Below, piece by piece: positions 1 to 10,020 of a stretch of DNA of 45,114 bases. The stretch spans positions 1 to 45,114 of the forward strand of contig NZ_BRVS01000020.1 in NCBI RefSeq assembly GCF_026011795.1, read 5' to 3'. The position numbers and the translations under genes were made by a program. Under the pieces are notes generated by a model. It ran no database searches. It had not been told where the DNA came from and saw only the letters and a program-made list of their open reading frames with translations. The DNA is from Arthrobacter mangrovi (GTDB lineage: Bacteria; Actinomycetota; Actinomycetes; Actinomycetales; Micrococcaceae). Every line of letters starts with the position of its first letter. Position 1 is the stretch's first letter.

Positions 1-404
1 CGGTCATCACCGACGAACACGACCAGGCCGTGATCGTGGCCCGCGAGATGCGCCACCCGCCCGAATGGCTCAAACGAGAAATCCGTCTACGCGACGGGAC
101 CTGCCGCGGGCTGGGCTGCCGCACCCACTGGAAGCACTGCGAACTCGACCACACCCTGGCCTGGGAACACGGCGGCAAAACCGAGCTGGATAACCTCGCC
201 CTGCGCTGCAAGCCGGATCATCTGGCCAAACACAACGATGACTGGCACACCACCCAGGAGCCCCACGGCGTCATCCGCCACCAAACCAGGACCGGCCAAA
301 CCTACACCAGCTACCCCGACGGCTCCTGGATCAGCCACGGCCTCCAACCACCCCCACCCCCGCCACCAGACCCCTACAACGACACCACCCCACCACCCTT
401 CTAA
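1..404 (+). CDS. DUF222/HNH endonuclease family protein, C-terminal part (5' end outside window)
   Basis: The gene enters from the left edge, in frame from base 3, and ends at the TAA at 402-404. The visible 133 or so residues hold an HNH nuclease fold: CRGLGCR and the cysteine of WKHC form a zinc-binding-type arrangement, followed by LDHTLAWEHGG (the catalytic His region), DNLALRC and DHLAKH. The tail is a proline run ending DPYNDTTPPPF. This arrangement is typical of the DUF222-HNH proteins (13E12-like repeat family) present in many copies in Arthrobacter and mycobacterial genomes. The N-terminal DUF222 part would lie outside the window. Real nuclease activity and role are unknown for most members. 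Family call is confident; function is not. Confidence 0.85.
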   Translation, partial: VITDEHDQAVIVAREMRHPPEWLKREIRLRDGTCRGLGCRTHWKHCELDHTLAWEHGGKTELDNLALRCKPDHLAKHNDDWHTTQEPHGVIRHQTRTGQTYTSYPDGSWISHGLQPPPPPPPDPYNDTTPPPF

Positions 405-848
405 ATGCGAGTGCAGGTTTGCGATGGCGTCTAAGCCTGGTAGGGCTCCCGAGCAGCAGCTGAGCCAGGCATCCGGCATCCAAGCGCAAACCCAACAGCC
501 GAACCAGCGCGAACAAGCCGCGCTCCTCAGCGGCCTGTGCGATTCCCAGGTGGCAGGCCGGTACAGAGTATGCACTGGCGGATCCGGCCGGAAGGCGAGG
601 CGCCAACAGGCCGAGCCGCAAGACGCCTCCGAAGTTGGGCGGCTCCGGTCATGCGTGAAGGGACGACGGGTGACTAAGGGATGACGGATGACGCTCACTT
701 ACTGGTCCTCGGCGGAAGAACCTTTCCCGGCCGAACACCGCCGGCACCTACATCTGCCGAACACCCCCGCACCCATACCTTTCGGACGCCCCAGAAACCT
801 ACACCGGCCGTATACAGCCGGCACCACATCTGCCGGCGACCCGGGTAC
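405..848. other. Intergenic region without a convincing gene
   Basis: These 444 bases separate the HNH gene from the convergent DUF2087 gene. Open frames here have no recognisable domain and no good start signal. The right half (about 720-840) is rich in GCCGGC-type inverted and direct repeats, described separately, that could end transcription of the minus-strand gene. Confidence 0.6.
740..837. repeat. Short imperfect direct repeat with GCCGGC hairpin
   Basis: GCCGGCACCTACATCTGCCG at 740-759 recurs at 817-835 as GCCGGCACCACATCTGCCG with one base deleted. The second copy extends to 837 and is flanked by GCCGGC on both sides, so it can fold with a nine-base loop. It lies just beyond the stop codon of the minus-strand DUF2087 gene, so it may act as a terminator or be an intergenic repeat element. 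Confidence 0.4.
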
Positions 849-1367
849 TTACTCCGGCTGGGCGCGGCGGTAGGCGGTGCCGTCCGCTTCCCGCGCAAGG
901 CAGCGGTAATCGACGAGGGCGCGGCGGAGCATCGGGATGTCGTCGGTGAAATCGGCGAGGCGGCTGTTCACTTCCTTTTCAGTCAGCGTCTGGCCGGGGC
1001 CGATTACCCGGTCGCGCACGTAGTGCAGGACCTTCAGCCGGTCGGAGGCGCGTCGGGGCAGCGATTCGATCCGGCCGTCAACGAGGAACCGCTCCGGACC
1101 TGAGGGTTCGGGCCGGCGGGCGTTGGCCAGCGCGGCTTTGAAGACGTCGCCATCCGGCATGAGCCGTCCGTCTTCGTCGCGGACGAGGCCGGAGCCGACC
1201 AGCCTGCCGCGTTCTTTTTGCGTGAGCTCCGGCTGCTGGCCGAGGACCACCGCCGCGTAGAGTTCGCGCAGGCGGTGGCTCGCGAGTGCCGACAACAACT
1301 GCTGCCAGCCCGCGGGCGAGGCGGCATGTCCCGCCTCGCCGGGTTCCGGCGTCGTACTTGCAGGCAT
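849..1367 (-). CDS. DUF2087 domain-containing protein
   Basis: A 172-residue protein starting at ATG 1367, preceded by a strong GGAGG site (ACGGAGGCCAGTA). Residues about 20-85 look like a winged-helix segment (LLSALASHRLRELYAAVVLG, then LTQKERGRLVGSGLV). The C-terminal part from about 92 (ERFLVDGRIESLPRRASDRLKV to the DDIPMLRRALVDYRCL region) matches DUF2087, often found fused to helix-turn-helix domains. It starts only 13 bp after ligA and is probably co-transcribed with it. A DNA-binding role is plausible from the fold, but no target is visible. Confidence 0.8.
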   Translation of the reverse strand: MPASTTPEPGEAGHAASPAGWQQLLSALASHRLRELYAAVVLGQQPELTQKERGRLVGSGLVRDEDGRLMPDGDVFKAALANARRPEPSGPERFLVDGRIESLPRRASDRLKVLHYVRDRVIGPGQTLTEKEVNSRLADFTDDIPMLRRALVDYRCLAREADGTAYRRAQPE

Positions 1368-1380
1368 TACTGGCCTCCGT

Positions 1381-3621
<2,241 letters not shown>

Positions 3622-3670
3622 CTAACAGCGCCGCTGGCCCCGAGAACCGGGCGGAAATCATGCCGGGCCG

Positions 3671-4387
3671 TCAGTCCTCCGGGTCGCGCTGCGAGTCCAG
3701 CAGGGGCAGGTCCGCCGGGGTGACCAAATGGGAGGAGACGGCATGTTCCACCAGCCGGGCCCTCCGGTTGGTAGCCAGCTTGCCTCCGCCGCCGCGCAGG
3801 CCGGCGACGCCGACCCGGTCCAGCTTGTCGCAGACGTTGTCCAGCTTGCGGTTGAACTTGGTCATCGGCCAGCCCAGCCGCGCGGCGGCCTGGGTCGAGG
3901 ACGGAATGGAGCTCAGCCCCGTTCCATCGCGCCGCAGCATCGGCTCGGCCAGCACCACGATGAGCGCCTTCTGCGAGTCGGTGAAGACCACGGGGCCGAT
4001 GGTGGTGTCCCCCACCGAGTCCTGCTCGCGCGCCTGCTGGCGGAAGGCCGGCGTCTTGACGTGGACGGACAGCTCATAGGTCGTCGGCCCGGCCGTGAAC
4101 ACCACGTTGGTGTGGCTGAAGACCATGGGAATCCGGGCCCCCGGGGCCAGCCAGGCCTGCATCCCGCCGCTGCTGTCGGCGATCGTCGCCGAGATCATCG
4201 TTCCAACGTTCGTCATCCACCAGATGCCGTCGTACCGCGCCAGCTCCAGGAATTTCCGGTGCAGGTACGGATTCTCGTCGATCTCCAGGTCGCCCTCGCG
4301 GCCGATGCTGAAAACCCCGTCATCCTTGGCCTCGAACCATTCGCCGCAGAACTCGATGCTGAGTTCGGCTCCGGCGGTGTCCCCCAT
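3671..4387 (-). CDS. Degenerate FHA domain protein with C-terminal winged-helix region
   Basis: The start chosen is ATG 4387 (MGDTAGAEL), because AAGGAAG lies eight bases upstream; an upstream ATG at 4411 and longer frames would run into the kinase gene. The protein has 238 residues. Residues 10-110 resemble an FHA fold: SIGREGDLEID (Arg30) and LHRKFLEL (His43) are present, but the Ser three residues before the His is replaced by Pro40, so phosphothreonine binding is doubtful. Residues 130-215 contain a helix-turn-helix-like stretch (SSTQAAARLGWPMTKFNRKL) and a basic segment with RGGGGK. It is the last gene of the kinase/FHA/PP2C block, 83 bp after the kinase stop and 64 bp before ligA. I infer an output factor of the phosphorylation cascade, possibly DNA-binding. 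Confidence 0.75.
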   Translation of the reverse strand: MGDTAGAELSIEFCGEWFEAKDDGVFSIGREGDLEIDENPYLHRKFLELARYDGIWWMTNVGTMISATIADSSGGMQAWLAPGARIPMVFSHTNVVFTAGPTTYELSVHVKTPAFRQQAREQDSVGDTTIGPVVFTDSQKALIVVLAEPMLRRDGTGLSSIPSSTQAAARLGWPMTKFNRKLDNVCDKLDRVGVAGLRGGGGKLATNRRARLVEHAVSSHLVTPADLPLLDSQRDPED

Positions 4388-4470
4388 CTTCGTGACTTCC
4401 TTCCGTTTCATCGTTGCGGCCGCTGAGACGGCCGGCGGCGCGGCAGGTACGCCGCAAATCTGTTGCCGGG

Positions 4471-6048
4471 TCAGTCCGCGCAGCCGCGGACCGGGTCGGA
4501 CGACTTCCCGTTGGCCCGCAGGACCACGACCTCGATGCACGTGCGGTCGTTCCCTGCCACCGGCACCGTGACCTTGTCCTCGCGGATGCGTTCCGGCTCG
4601 CCTTTGCCCAGCGCCGTGACCGGGGTCCAGATGAACATGTCCCCGTCCCGTTCGTCCGGATTGGTCCAGCTGAACGTGGCCTGGGCGCCGTCGATCTTTC
4701 CGTTCAGGTCCTCCGGCGGCACGATGTTGCCGGCCAGTCCGTCGATGGCGTTGGCCGGCGGCTGGCTGACCGGCGGCGGAGCCGCTTCCTTCTCGGGTGC
4801 CGGCAGGTTGAGGATGGCAATCGCGCCGGCGGCCGCCAGCACCGCTGCGCTTATGGCGCCGGCAGCCAGCAGCGGCCGCTTCTTTCCGGGTACGACGGCG
4901 TCGTCCCCGGTCCGCGGGTCCGCCGGCTCCTCCGGAGTGCGGGTCCAGGACCGCATCACCGTCGCGTCGTCGGCCGCGGGCGCGGTCTCCCCCGCGGGCA
5001 GCGCGGCGGTGGTCCCGGCGCCGACGGCCGGTACCGTCCGGGTGGTGTTCCTGTCGGGAAAGACCGGCCGGCCGAGCGCGGGCGAGCGGGTGGTGCCGTC
5101 CGGATCGATCGCCACGATCTGGCGCACCCGGGTGGCGTCCCCGCCCTCATCGGCGGGCAGGTCGTCGCCGGGATGCGCCTCTTCGAGCACCTCGAACGGG
5201 GTGACGGACAGGTTGAGCTCTGCCTGGATCCGTTGCAGTGCCAGCGCAAAGGCATGAGCGGAGCGGAATCGCGACGCCGGCGACTTCGCCATCGCGGTGG
5301 CCAGCGCCTGCTCCAGCGACTCCGGCACGTCGGCCCGGCGCAGCGAGGGCAACGGGGCAGTGGCGATGCGGTTCATCAGTTCGCGCTGGGAGTTGTCCCC
5401 GCCCGGCCGCACGAAGGGAGACCGTCCGGCGAGCAGCGTGTAGAGGGTCGCGCCGAGCGCCCAGATGTCGACCTTGATGCCGTCCGCGTTCGAACTGTGA
5501 AAGACCTCCGGCGGGGACCACGGGATCGACATGCCGGCGTCGTCGTCCACGCTGTCCGTGGTGCCGGAGATCCCGAAGTCCGTGAGCGCCGGCCGGTTGT
5601 AGTCGGTGACCAGGATGTTGGCAGGCTTGATGTCCCGATGCACGATGCCGGCCCGGTGGGCGGTCTCGACAGCGGACGCGACCTGGATTCCGAGCGAGAG
5701 GACCTCGTCGACGCCGAGCGGCCCGCGGCGGTACCGGACGTCCAGGCTCGGCCGCGAGCAGTACTCCATCGCCAGGTAGGAGTGGCCGTCCGCGGTGATG
5801 TCCGCCTCGTAGATCGTGACGATGAACGGGTGCGTGGACAGCTGCGCCATCAGGTTGGCTTCGGACTCGAAGCGGCGGCGCGCGCCCTCCGTCTTCAGGT
5901 CGGCGACGAGCACCTTGACTGCGACCTTCCGCGTCGGCCGGTCCTGTTGGTAGAGGTAGACGTCGGAGAAGCCGCCGGAGCCGAGCAGGCTGACGTAGCG
6001 GTAGCCGTCGATGGCGGGAGGCGGCGCGGGCGGACGCTTTGAGCTCAC
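4471..6048 (-). CDS. Membrane Ser/Thr protein kinase (PknB-like) with Fn3-like external domain
   Basis: A 525-residue Hanks-type kinase. Residues 14-280 carry the full catalytic set: glycine loop LLGSGGFSDV (21-30), VAVK with Lys45, helix-C Glu63, HRDIKPANIL with Asp139, and DFG at 157-159. The activation segment (GMSIPWSPPEV) is unremarkable. A linker rich in Pro, Ala and Thr follows, then one membrane helix (LLAAGAISAAVLAAAGAIAI). The external C-terminus of about 100 residues lacks PASTA repeats; it reads like a single fibronectin-III domain (ATFSWTNPDERDGDMF) with a possible disulfide between TCIEV and RGC. The start ATG at 6048 overlaps the stop of the upstream FHA gene by 4 bp (ATGA). 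Likely substrates are the operon's FHA and membrane proteins, which is an inference from context. Confidence 0.93.
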   Translation of the reverse strand: MSSKRPPAPPPAIDGYRYVSLLGSGGFSDVYLYQQDRPTRKVAVKVLVADLKTEGARRRFESEANLMAQLSTHPFIVTIYEADITADGHSYLAMEYCSRPSLDVRYRRGPLGVDEVLSLGIQVASAVETAHRAGIVHRDIKPANILVTDYNRPALTDFGISGTTDSVDDDAGMSIPWSPPEVFHSSNADGIKVDIWALGATLYTLLAGRSPFVRPGGDNSQRELMNRIATAPLPSLRRADVPESLEQALATAMAKSPASRFRSAHAFALALQRIQAELNLSVTPFEVLEEAHPGDDLPADEGGDATRVRQIVAIDPDGTTRSPALGRPVFPDRNTTRTVPAVGAGTTAALPAGETAPAADDATVMRSWTRTPEEPADPRTGDDAVVPGKKRPLLAAGAISAAVLAAAGAIAILNLPAPEKEAAPPPVSQPPANAIDGLAGNIVPPEDLNGKIDGAQATFSWTNPDERDGDMFIWTPVTALGKGEPERIREDKVTVPVAGNDRTCIEVVVLRANGKSSDPVRGCAD

Positions 6049-7958
6049 AGCAGGTCCTCGAAGCGCAGCGAAACGCCGTCGCCCAGGTCCGCGATATCGC
6101 CGTCGAACAGGATCATTGACTCGCCCTGGCCCAGACGGCGCGGGGGCTGCCCCTCGCGGATCAGCATGGTGCCGTTGGTCGCCTTCAGGTCGCCTAGGAT
6201 CACGTGCCAGCCCTCGAGCCGCACCTCAAGATGCGAACGCGAAATGTCGCCGCTGACGCTGCGGACCTGTACCAACTGGGGCATGACGTTGCCCTGCACC
6301 CGGGAGGCAGCCGGCTGCCGGCCGACAATCACCGGCCGGTCGAGCTCGATGACCTCGCCCGAGGACAGCCGCATCTTGCCCAGGCTGGGGCGCTTCACCT
6401 CGCTCGCGTCGCTGGCCAGCGGCGCGGCACACCGGGAACAGGCCGAACGCGTCGGCGGGTTGGCGTGGCCGTGTGGGCAGACCCGGGCCAGCACCATGGG
6501 ACCGGTTGTCGCCCGGGGCTCGGCCGGGGTTCCCGCGGGTGAGGCTGCGCCGGACAGGTTCTGCAGGTCGCTCCGCATCAGGGTCTGGCCGTCGTGGTCC
6601 CCCTCGAGCGCGGACCCGGCTCCAGCAGGAGCAGCCGGCTGCGGAGGCGTGTCAGGAGCAGCCGGCTGCCCGGAGGTGGGCTCGGTGGGCTGGATCCGTC
6701 CGGCGCCCTCGGCGGGCTGGACAGAGGTGGACTGGATCCGCCCGGTGGCTTCGGCGGGCTGGACAGAGGTGGACTGGATCCGCCCGGCGGCTTCGGCGGC
6801 CTGCGATTCGGCCGCACGGGCACGGGCGGAGGCCGACGGGGTCAGCCACGGCACCGAGTCGATCAGGCTCGCGGTCTGCTGTGCCGGGACCGGGGCCTGC
6901 GGGTGCGGGCCGGCGGGGGCACCGGTACCGACGGCGGCGGGCGGGGTCTGCGCCGGGGGCACCGAGGGGGCGGCCTGGCTGGCAGGCGGATTCGCCGGCA
7001 GGTTGGCACGCTGGGCCTTGGTGTGGACGACGGTCTCCTCGATGTCGCCTTCCTCGCCGGGCTGTGCCGAGCCCGAATCGGCAGCGTCCGGATCGTCAGC
7101 GTCCGAGCCAGCAGTGCCGGTTTCCGCTGCGCCGAGGTCCCCGGCGGCGAAGTCTTCGGCAGCCAGGTCCTCGGCATCGCCGGGCGTCAGGATGGTTTCA
7201 TCGGAGGCCGGGGCGTCCAGCGGGTTTGGCTGTTTAACGCCGGGGTCTTCAACGCCGGGCCCGGGCGCGGACGCGGGCCGCGGGACTTGACCCGCAGGGG
7301 CCTGGCCCTGCCGCTCGGAGGCGGAGGTGTGCGCGGGCCGCGCCGGGGCCTGGTCCCGCGGCTCGGAGGCGGGGGGCTGCGCGGGCCGCGCCGGGGCCTG
7401 ATGCTGGACTTCGGGGACCGGGACGGGCTCTTGCGCCGCCGCTGCTTCCGCGCGGGCTGCGCGCACGAGGTCCGCCGCCTCCTCCTTGGACGTACCGCTC
7501 AAGGCGATTCCGCCGTCGTCGTTCCCCACCCTGATGCCACCGAGCTGGACCACGCCCTCGGCCAGGGGCAGCCAGCGGCAGGCGCCTTCCTTGCCGGCGT
7601 TGATCACGACGTCGAAGGCCTCCTGTTCGGGCAGCAGGCGCTCGGTCCAGGTGGTCACGCCCTGGCCGGAGAGTTCGGCGGCTCCCTCGGGGCAGTCGGT
7701 GTTGACCACGACGTCGCCGCGCAGGATGGCGTGCATCCTGCCGTCGTAGGAGATGATGGCGAACTCGGGCAGGGCCGCGAGGTCCGTGCCGTAGCCGCTC
7801 ACCACGGCGCCGAGCACGGACTGCAGCGTCGGGCGGCTCGCGAGGACCGCCCAGAGATCATGCACGACGTCTTCCCTTGTCCCGCTGTCCAGCAGCACGA
7901 TGGTGCCGCCGCGGACCAGCCCCAGCCACGAGCCGGGGCGGTAGGAAATCGCTGGCAT
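6045..7958 (-). CDS. FHA domain protein with N-terminal conserved domain, repeat linker and zinc ribbon
   Basis: A 637-residue protein, apparently cytoplasmic. Residues 1-180 form a conserved domain of unknown function (SYRPGSWLGLVRGGTIVLLD onward). Residues 180-480 are a low-complexity Pro/Ala/Glu linker with APARPA-type repeats, an acidic patch, and 2.6 copies of a 14-residue repeat (GRIQSTSVQPAEAT). Then comes a zinc-ribbon-like CPHGHANPPTRSACSRC, then a canonical FHA domain at the C-terminus with IVGRQ, SRSH and ATNGT, which should bind phosphothreonine. The linker contains many Thr residues (EETVVHT, DETILTPG, GQTLMRSDL) that could be kinase targets. Its ATG overlaps the PP2C stop by one base (TAATG) and its stop overlaps the kinase start, so translation is probably coupled. 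Confidence 0.85.
   Translation of the reverse strand: MPAISYRPGSWLGLVRGGTIVLLDSGTREDVVHDLWAVLASRPTLQSVLGAVVSGYGTDLAALPEFAIISYDGRMHAILRGDVVVNTDCPEGAAELSGQGVTTWTERLLPEQEAFDVVINAGKEGACRWLPLAEGVVQLGGIRVGNDDGGIALSGTSKEEAADLVRAARAEAAAAQEPVPVPEVQHQAPARPAQPPASEPRDQAPARPAHTSASERQGQAPAGQVPRPASAPGPGVEDPGVKQPNPLDAPASDETILTPGDAEDLAAEDFAAGDLGAAETGTAGSDADDPDAADSGSAQPGEEGDIEETVVHTKAQRANLPANPPASQAAPSVPPAQTPPAAVGTGAPAGPHPQAPVPAQQTASLIDSVPWLTPSASARARAAESQAAEAAGRIQSTSVQPAEATGRIQSTSVQPAEGAGRIQPTEPTSGQPAAPDTPPQPAAPAGAGSALEGDHDGQTLMRSDLQNLSGAASPAGTPAEPRATTGPMVLARVCPHGHANPPTRSACSRCAAPLASDASEVKRPSLGKMRLSSGEVIELDRPVIVGRQPAASRVQGNVMPQLVQVRSVSGDISRSHLEVRLEGWHVILGDLKATNGTMLIREGQPPRRLGQGESMILFDGDIADLGDGVSLRFEDLL
6690..6800. 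repeat. 42-bp in-frame tandem repeat, about 2.6 copies
   Basis: Copies begin at 6690, 6732 and 6774 (the last partial). Each unit starts CTGGATCC and contains GGGCTGGACAGAGGTGGA. On the minus strand it encodes 14 residues of the linker of the FHA protein. The two complete copies differ at only a few bases, so the array is young or kept alike by recombination. Confidence 0.85.
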
Positions 7959-8827
7959 TAGGGTTCCCCCTCGGTCGGTGCTGCGCCGGGTTGGCCGGCG
8001 ACGGGCCGGGGCAGCGTGTTCGTTTCTTCGGGCTCGTGCCGCGGGGCCGTGGCCTCCTGCTCGGCCTCGCAGGCCAGTGCGGCGTCGACCACCAGGACGG
8101 TGATGTTGTCCCGGCCGCCCGAGCGCAGCGCCGCCTGGATCAGGCCCTGCACCGCGTCCTGGGGCCGCTCGTTGGAATTCAGGATGGTGTAGATGTGCGC
8201 GTCGCTGACCTCTGAGGTCAGGCCGTCGGAGCAGATCAGCAGCCGGTCCCCCGATTCCACCGGCAGCATCCAGAAGTCCGGCTCGGCGTCGTCCCCGGTG
8301 CCCAGCGCCCGCGTCACCACGTGGCGGCGCGGATGAACCAACGCCTCCTGCGCGGTGATGCGGCCGGACTCCAGCAGTTCCTGGACCTCGGAGTGGTCGA
8401 TGCTGATCTGTTCGAGCTTGCCTTGGCTCAGCCGGTAGGTCCGCGAATCGCCGACGTTGAACACCAGCCAGTAGGCGACTCCGCGTTCCTCGACCAGCGC
8501 TGCCCCGGTGACCGTGGTGCCGGCGCGGGAGGCCGCGGCGATCCGGATCCGGCGGTCGGCGTCCGCCAGCAGCTGCTGCATCTGCGCCGCGCCCAGCGGT
8601 CGTTCGCGCGCATACTCGGCCAGCGTCTCCACGCAGATGCGGCTGGCCACCTCGCCGGCTTCGTGGCCGCCCATGCCGTCCGCCACCGCGAAGAGCGGGG
8701 TTGCCGCGACGAAGGAGTCCTCGTTCAGTTCCCGGCGCAGCCCGCGGTCAGTGCCGGCGCCGACGGTCAGCCGGATGGAGTCGAGGTGCCGCTCCTGGTC
8801 GCCCTGCCGCTCCTGGTCGCCGGTCAT
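7958..8827 (-). CDS. PP2C-family Ser/Thr protein phosphatase
   Basis: Removes phosphate from Ser/Thr residues and is the expected counterpart of the kinase two genes downstream. The frame is open far upstream, but ATG 8827 is chosen because the stop of the RDD-FHA gene overlaps it as ATGA and the PP2C domain begins just after. The protein has 289 residues. Metal-site motifs are all present: RGLRRELNEDSF (29-39), FAVADGMGGHEAG with Asp50, LLICSDGLTSEVSD, and GGRDNITVLVVD. There is no membrane helix, so it should be cytosolic, and the C-terminal 40 residues are a Pro/Glu-rich tail. Comparable bacterial enzymes are PstP and PrpC. High confidence in the family; substrates are inferred. Confidence 0.95.
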   Translation of the reverse strand: MTGDQERQGDQERHLDSIRLTVGAGTDRGLRRELNEDSFVAATPLFAVADGMGGHEAGEVASRICVETLAEYARERPLGAAQMQQLLADADRRIRIAAASRAGTTVTGAALVEERGVAYWLVFNVGDSRTYRLSQGKLEQISIDHSEVQELLESGRITAQEALVHPRRHVVTRALGTGDDAEPDFWMLPVESGDRLLICSDGLTSEVSDAHIYTILNSNERPQDAVQGLIQAALRSGGRDNITVLVVDAALACEAEQEATAPRHEPEETNTLPRPVAGQPGAAPTEGEP

Positions 8828-10020
8828 GCCTGCCCAATGGTGAAGCTGCGGTCCCCGAAGTGCACTGTGTCCCCGATCCGGGCGGCGACGGGGTTCCCGG
8901 GGGTGAGCTGGGTGCGGAGGCCTTCCGCTCCCGTGACCGCCGTGCCGTTGGTCGAGTTGCGGTCCGCGACCCACACGGTGCCGCCGTCCACACGGAGCTG
9001 CAGGTGCGTCTTGGAGACGGAACGTCCCATGTCGGCGAAATCGATCAGGTGCTCGACGTCCTCGCCCTCGGCGGCGGCCGGGTTCCGGCCGATCAGCACC
9101 GTGCCGTCGACCGTGACCTGGCGCCCGTCGTCGAAGCGGATGGCTATGCCCCGCGGCTGAGGTACAGGGGCGGGCGCTATGCCGGCAGGCGCTGCCGTGG
9201 CAGCGTCCGTGCGAAGCCGGGTGAAGGCCAGTTCGTCCTCCGCCGGTGCCGGGGGTCCCGCGGGACGGGAAGCGGACGACGCCGGTGCCTCCTGCGGTGT
9301 GGATGCCACCGAAGTGCCGCCTGCCGTCGTGCCTTGTCCGGACGCTGCGGCCGAGGCGGAATCTGCGGCCGGGGCGGACGCTGCGGGCGCGCTGAAGCCG
9401 GGGATGCCGGAAATGATGCCGCCGGAGCCGGCCTCGGCCGCCGCGGCGTCGAAGGCGGGCCACTGCTGGCCCGCGAAAACCGGCTCGGCCACGGGGGCAG
9501 CGCCGTAGAGTCCGCCGGTGGTCAGCGGATCCCGGCCGGCGTTGACGTCCAGCACCAGGGTCTTGGCCACCTTGTCGTGCCAGCCCTGGCGCTTGTGGTT
9601 GGGGTCCCAAAGATTGGAAATCACGACGACAATCGGGCCGGCGACCGGGACGACGTTGCTGACCGCGAGGATGAGCCCGCGGATGAAGATCGCGGCCGCG
9701 CCCGGCGCCTCGCCGTCCTCGCTGGCGGTGCGCAGGCCGAGCAGGACGTTGCCCGGGGTCTTGCCCGAGCGGGCTTCCCACAGCCATTTCCAGATCGTGT
9801 AGGCGAGTATCAGCACGGAGGCAATGCCGGCGGCGAGGAAGAAGCCGCCCAGCGCTGCCGCCGTCGCCGTTTCGCTGCCGGTCGACGCCGCCGAGACCAC
9901 CGACGGGAGGCTGATGCCGTAGGCGATGCCCGCCACGACGGCCGGAGGAATCCGGTCAACCAGCCATGCGCCGAATCGTTTGCCCGCCGACGCGCTGACG
10001 AGGTTCAGTCTTGCCGCCAC
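8824..10020 (-). CDS. RDD family membrane protein with C-terminal FHA domain
   Basis: A 398-residue protein that links the membrane to phosphothreonine signalling. Residues 10-175 form an RDD domain (FGAWLVDRIPPAVVAGIAYG, then GKTPGNVLLGLR) with about three to four hydrophobic segments. An Ala/Pro-rich linker follows, and from about residue 300 a canonical FHA domain: VLIGRNP, SKTH and NSTNGT. The start is GTG 10020, with GGGAG about nine bases upstream; it overlaps the 3' end of the transglutaminase-fold gene by 16 bp. The RDD domain's function is not established in general. Here it probably serves to hold an FHA reader at the membrane beside the kinase. Confidence 0.92.
   Translation of the reverse strand: MAARLNLVSASAGKRFGAWLVDRIPPAVVAGIAYGISLPSVVSAASTGSETATAAALGGFFLAAGIASVLILAYTIWKWLWEARSGKTPGNVLLGLRTASEDGEAPGAAAIFIRGLILAVSNVVPVAGPIVVVISNLWDPNHKRQGWHDKVAKTLVLDVNAGRDPLTTGGLYGAAPVAEPVFAGQQWPAFDAAAAEAGSGGIISGIPGFSAPAASAPAADSASAAASGQGTTAGGTSVASTPQEAPASSASRPAGPPAPAEDELAFTRLRTDAATAAPAGIAPAPVPQPRGIAIRFDDGRQVTVDGTVLIGRNPAAAEGEDVEHLIDFADMGRSVSKTHLQLRVDGGTVWVADRNSTNGTAVTGAEGLRTQLTPGNPVAARIGDTVHFGDRSFTIGQA

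Noticed and set aside
1-404. A homing-endonuclease or mobile-element remnant
   Set aside because: The HNH motif and Pro-rich tail match the common chromosomal DUF222-HNH family; no intron, intein or transposon ends are seen.
4388-4540. A longer N-terminus for the degenerate-FHA protein
   Set aside because: It would overlap the kinase's 3' end, and only ATG 4387 has a well-spaced ribosome site.
7958-9787. A single 609-residue protein that would include PP2C plus a long N-terminal extension
   Set aside because: The extension overlaps the RDD-FHA gene in another frame and has no domain. The ATGA overlap and the start of the PP2C domain fix the start at 8827.
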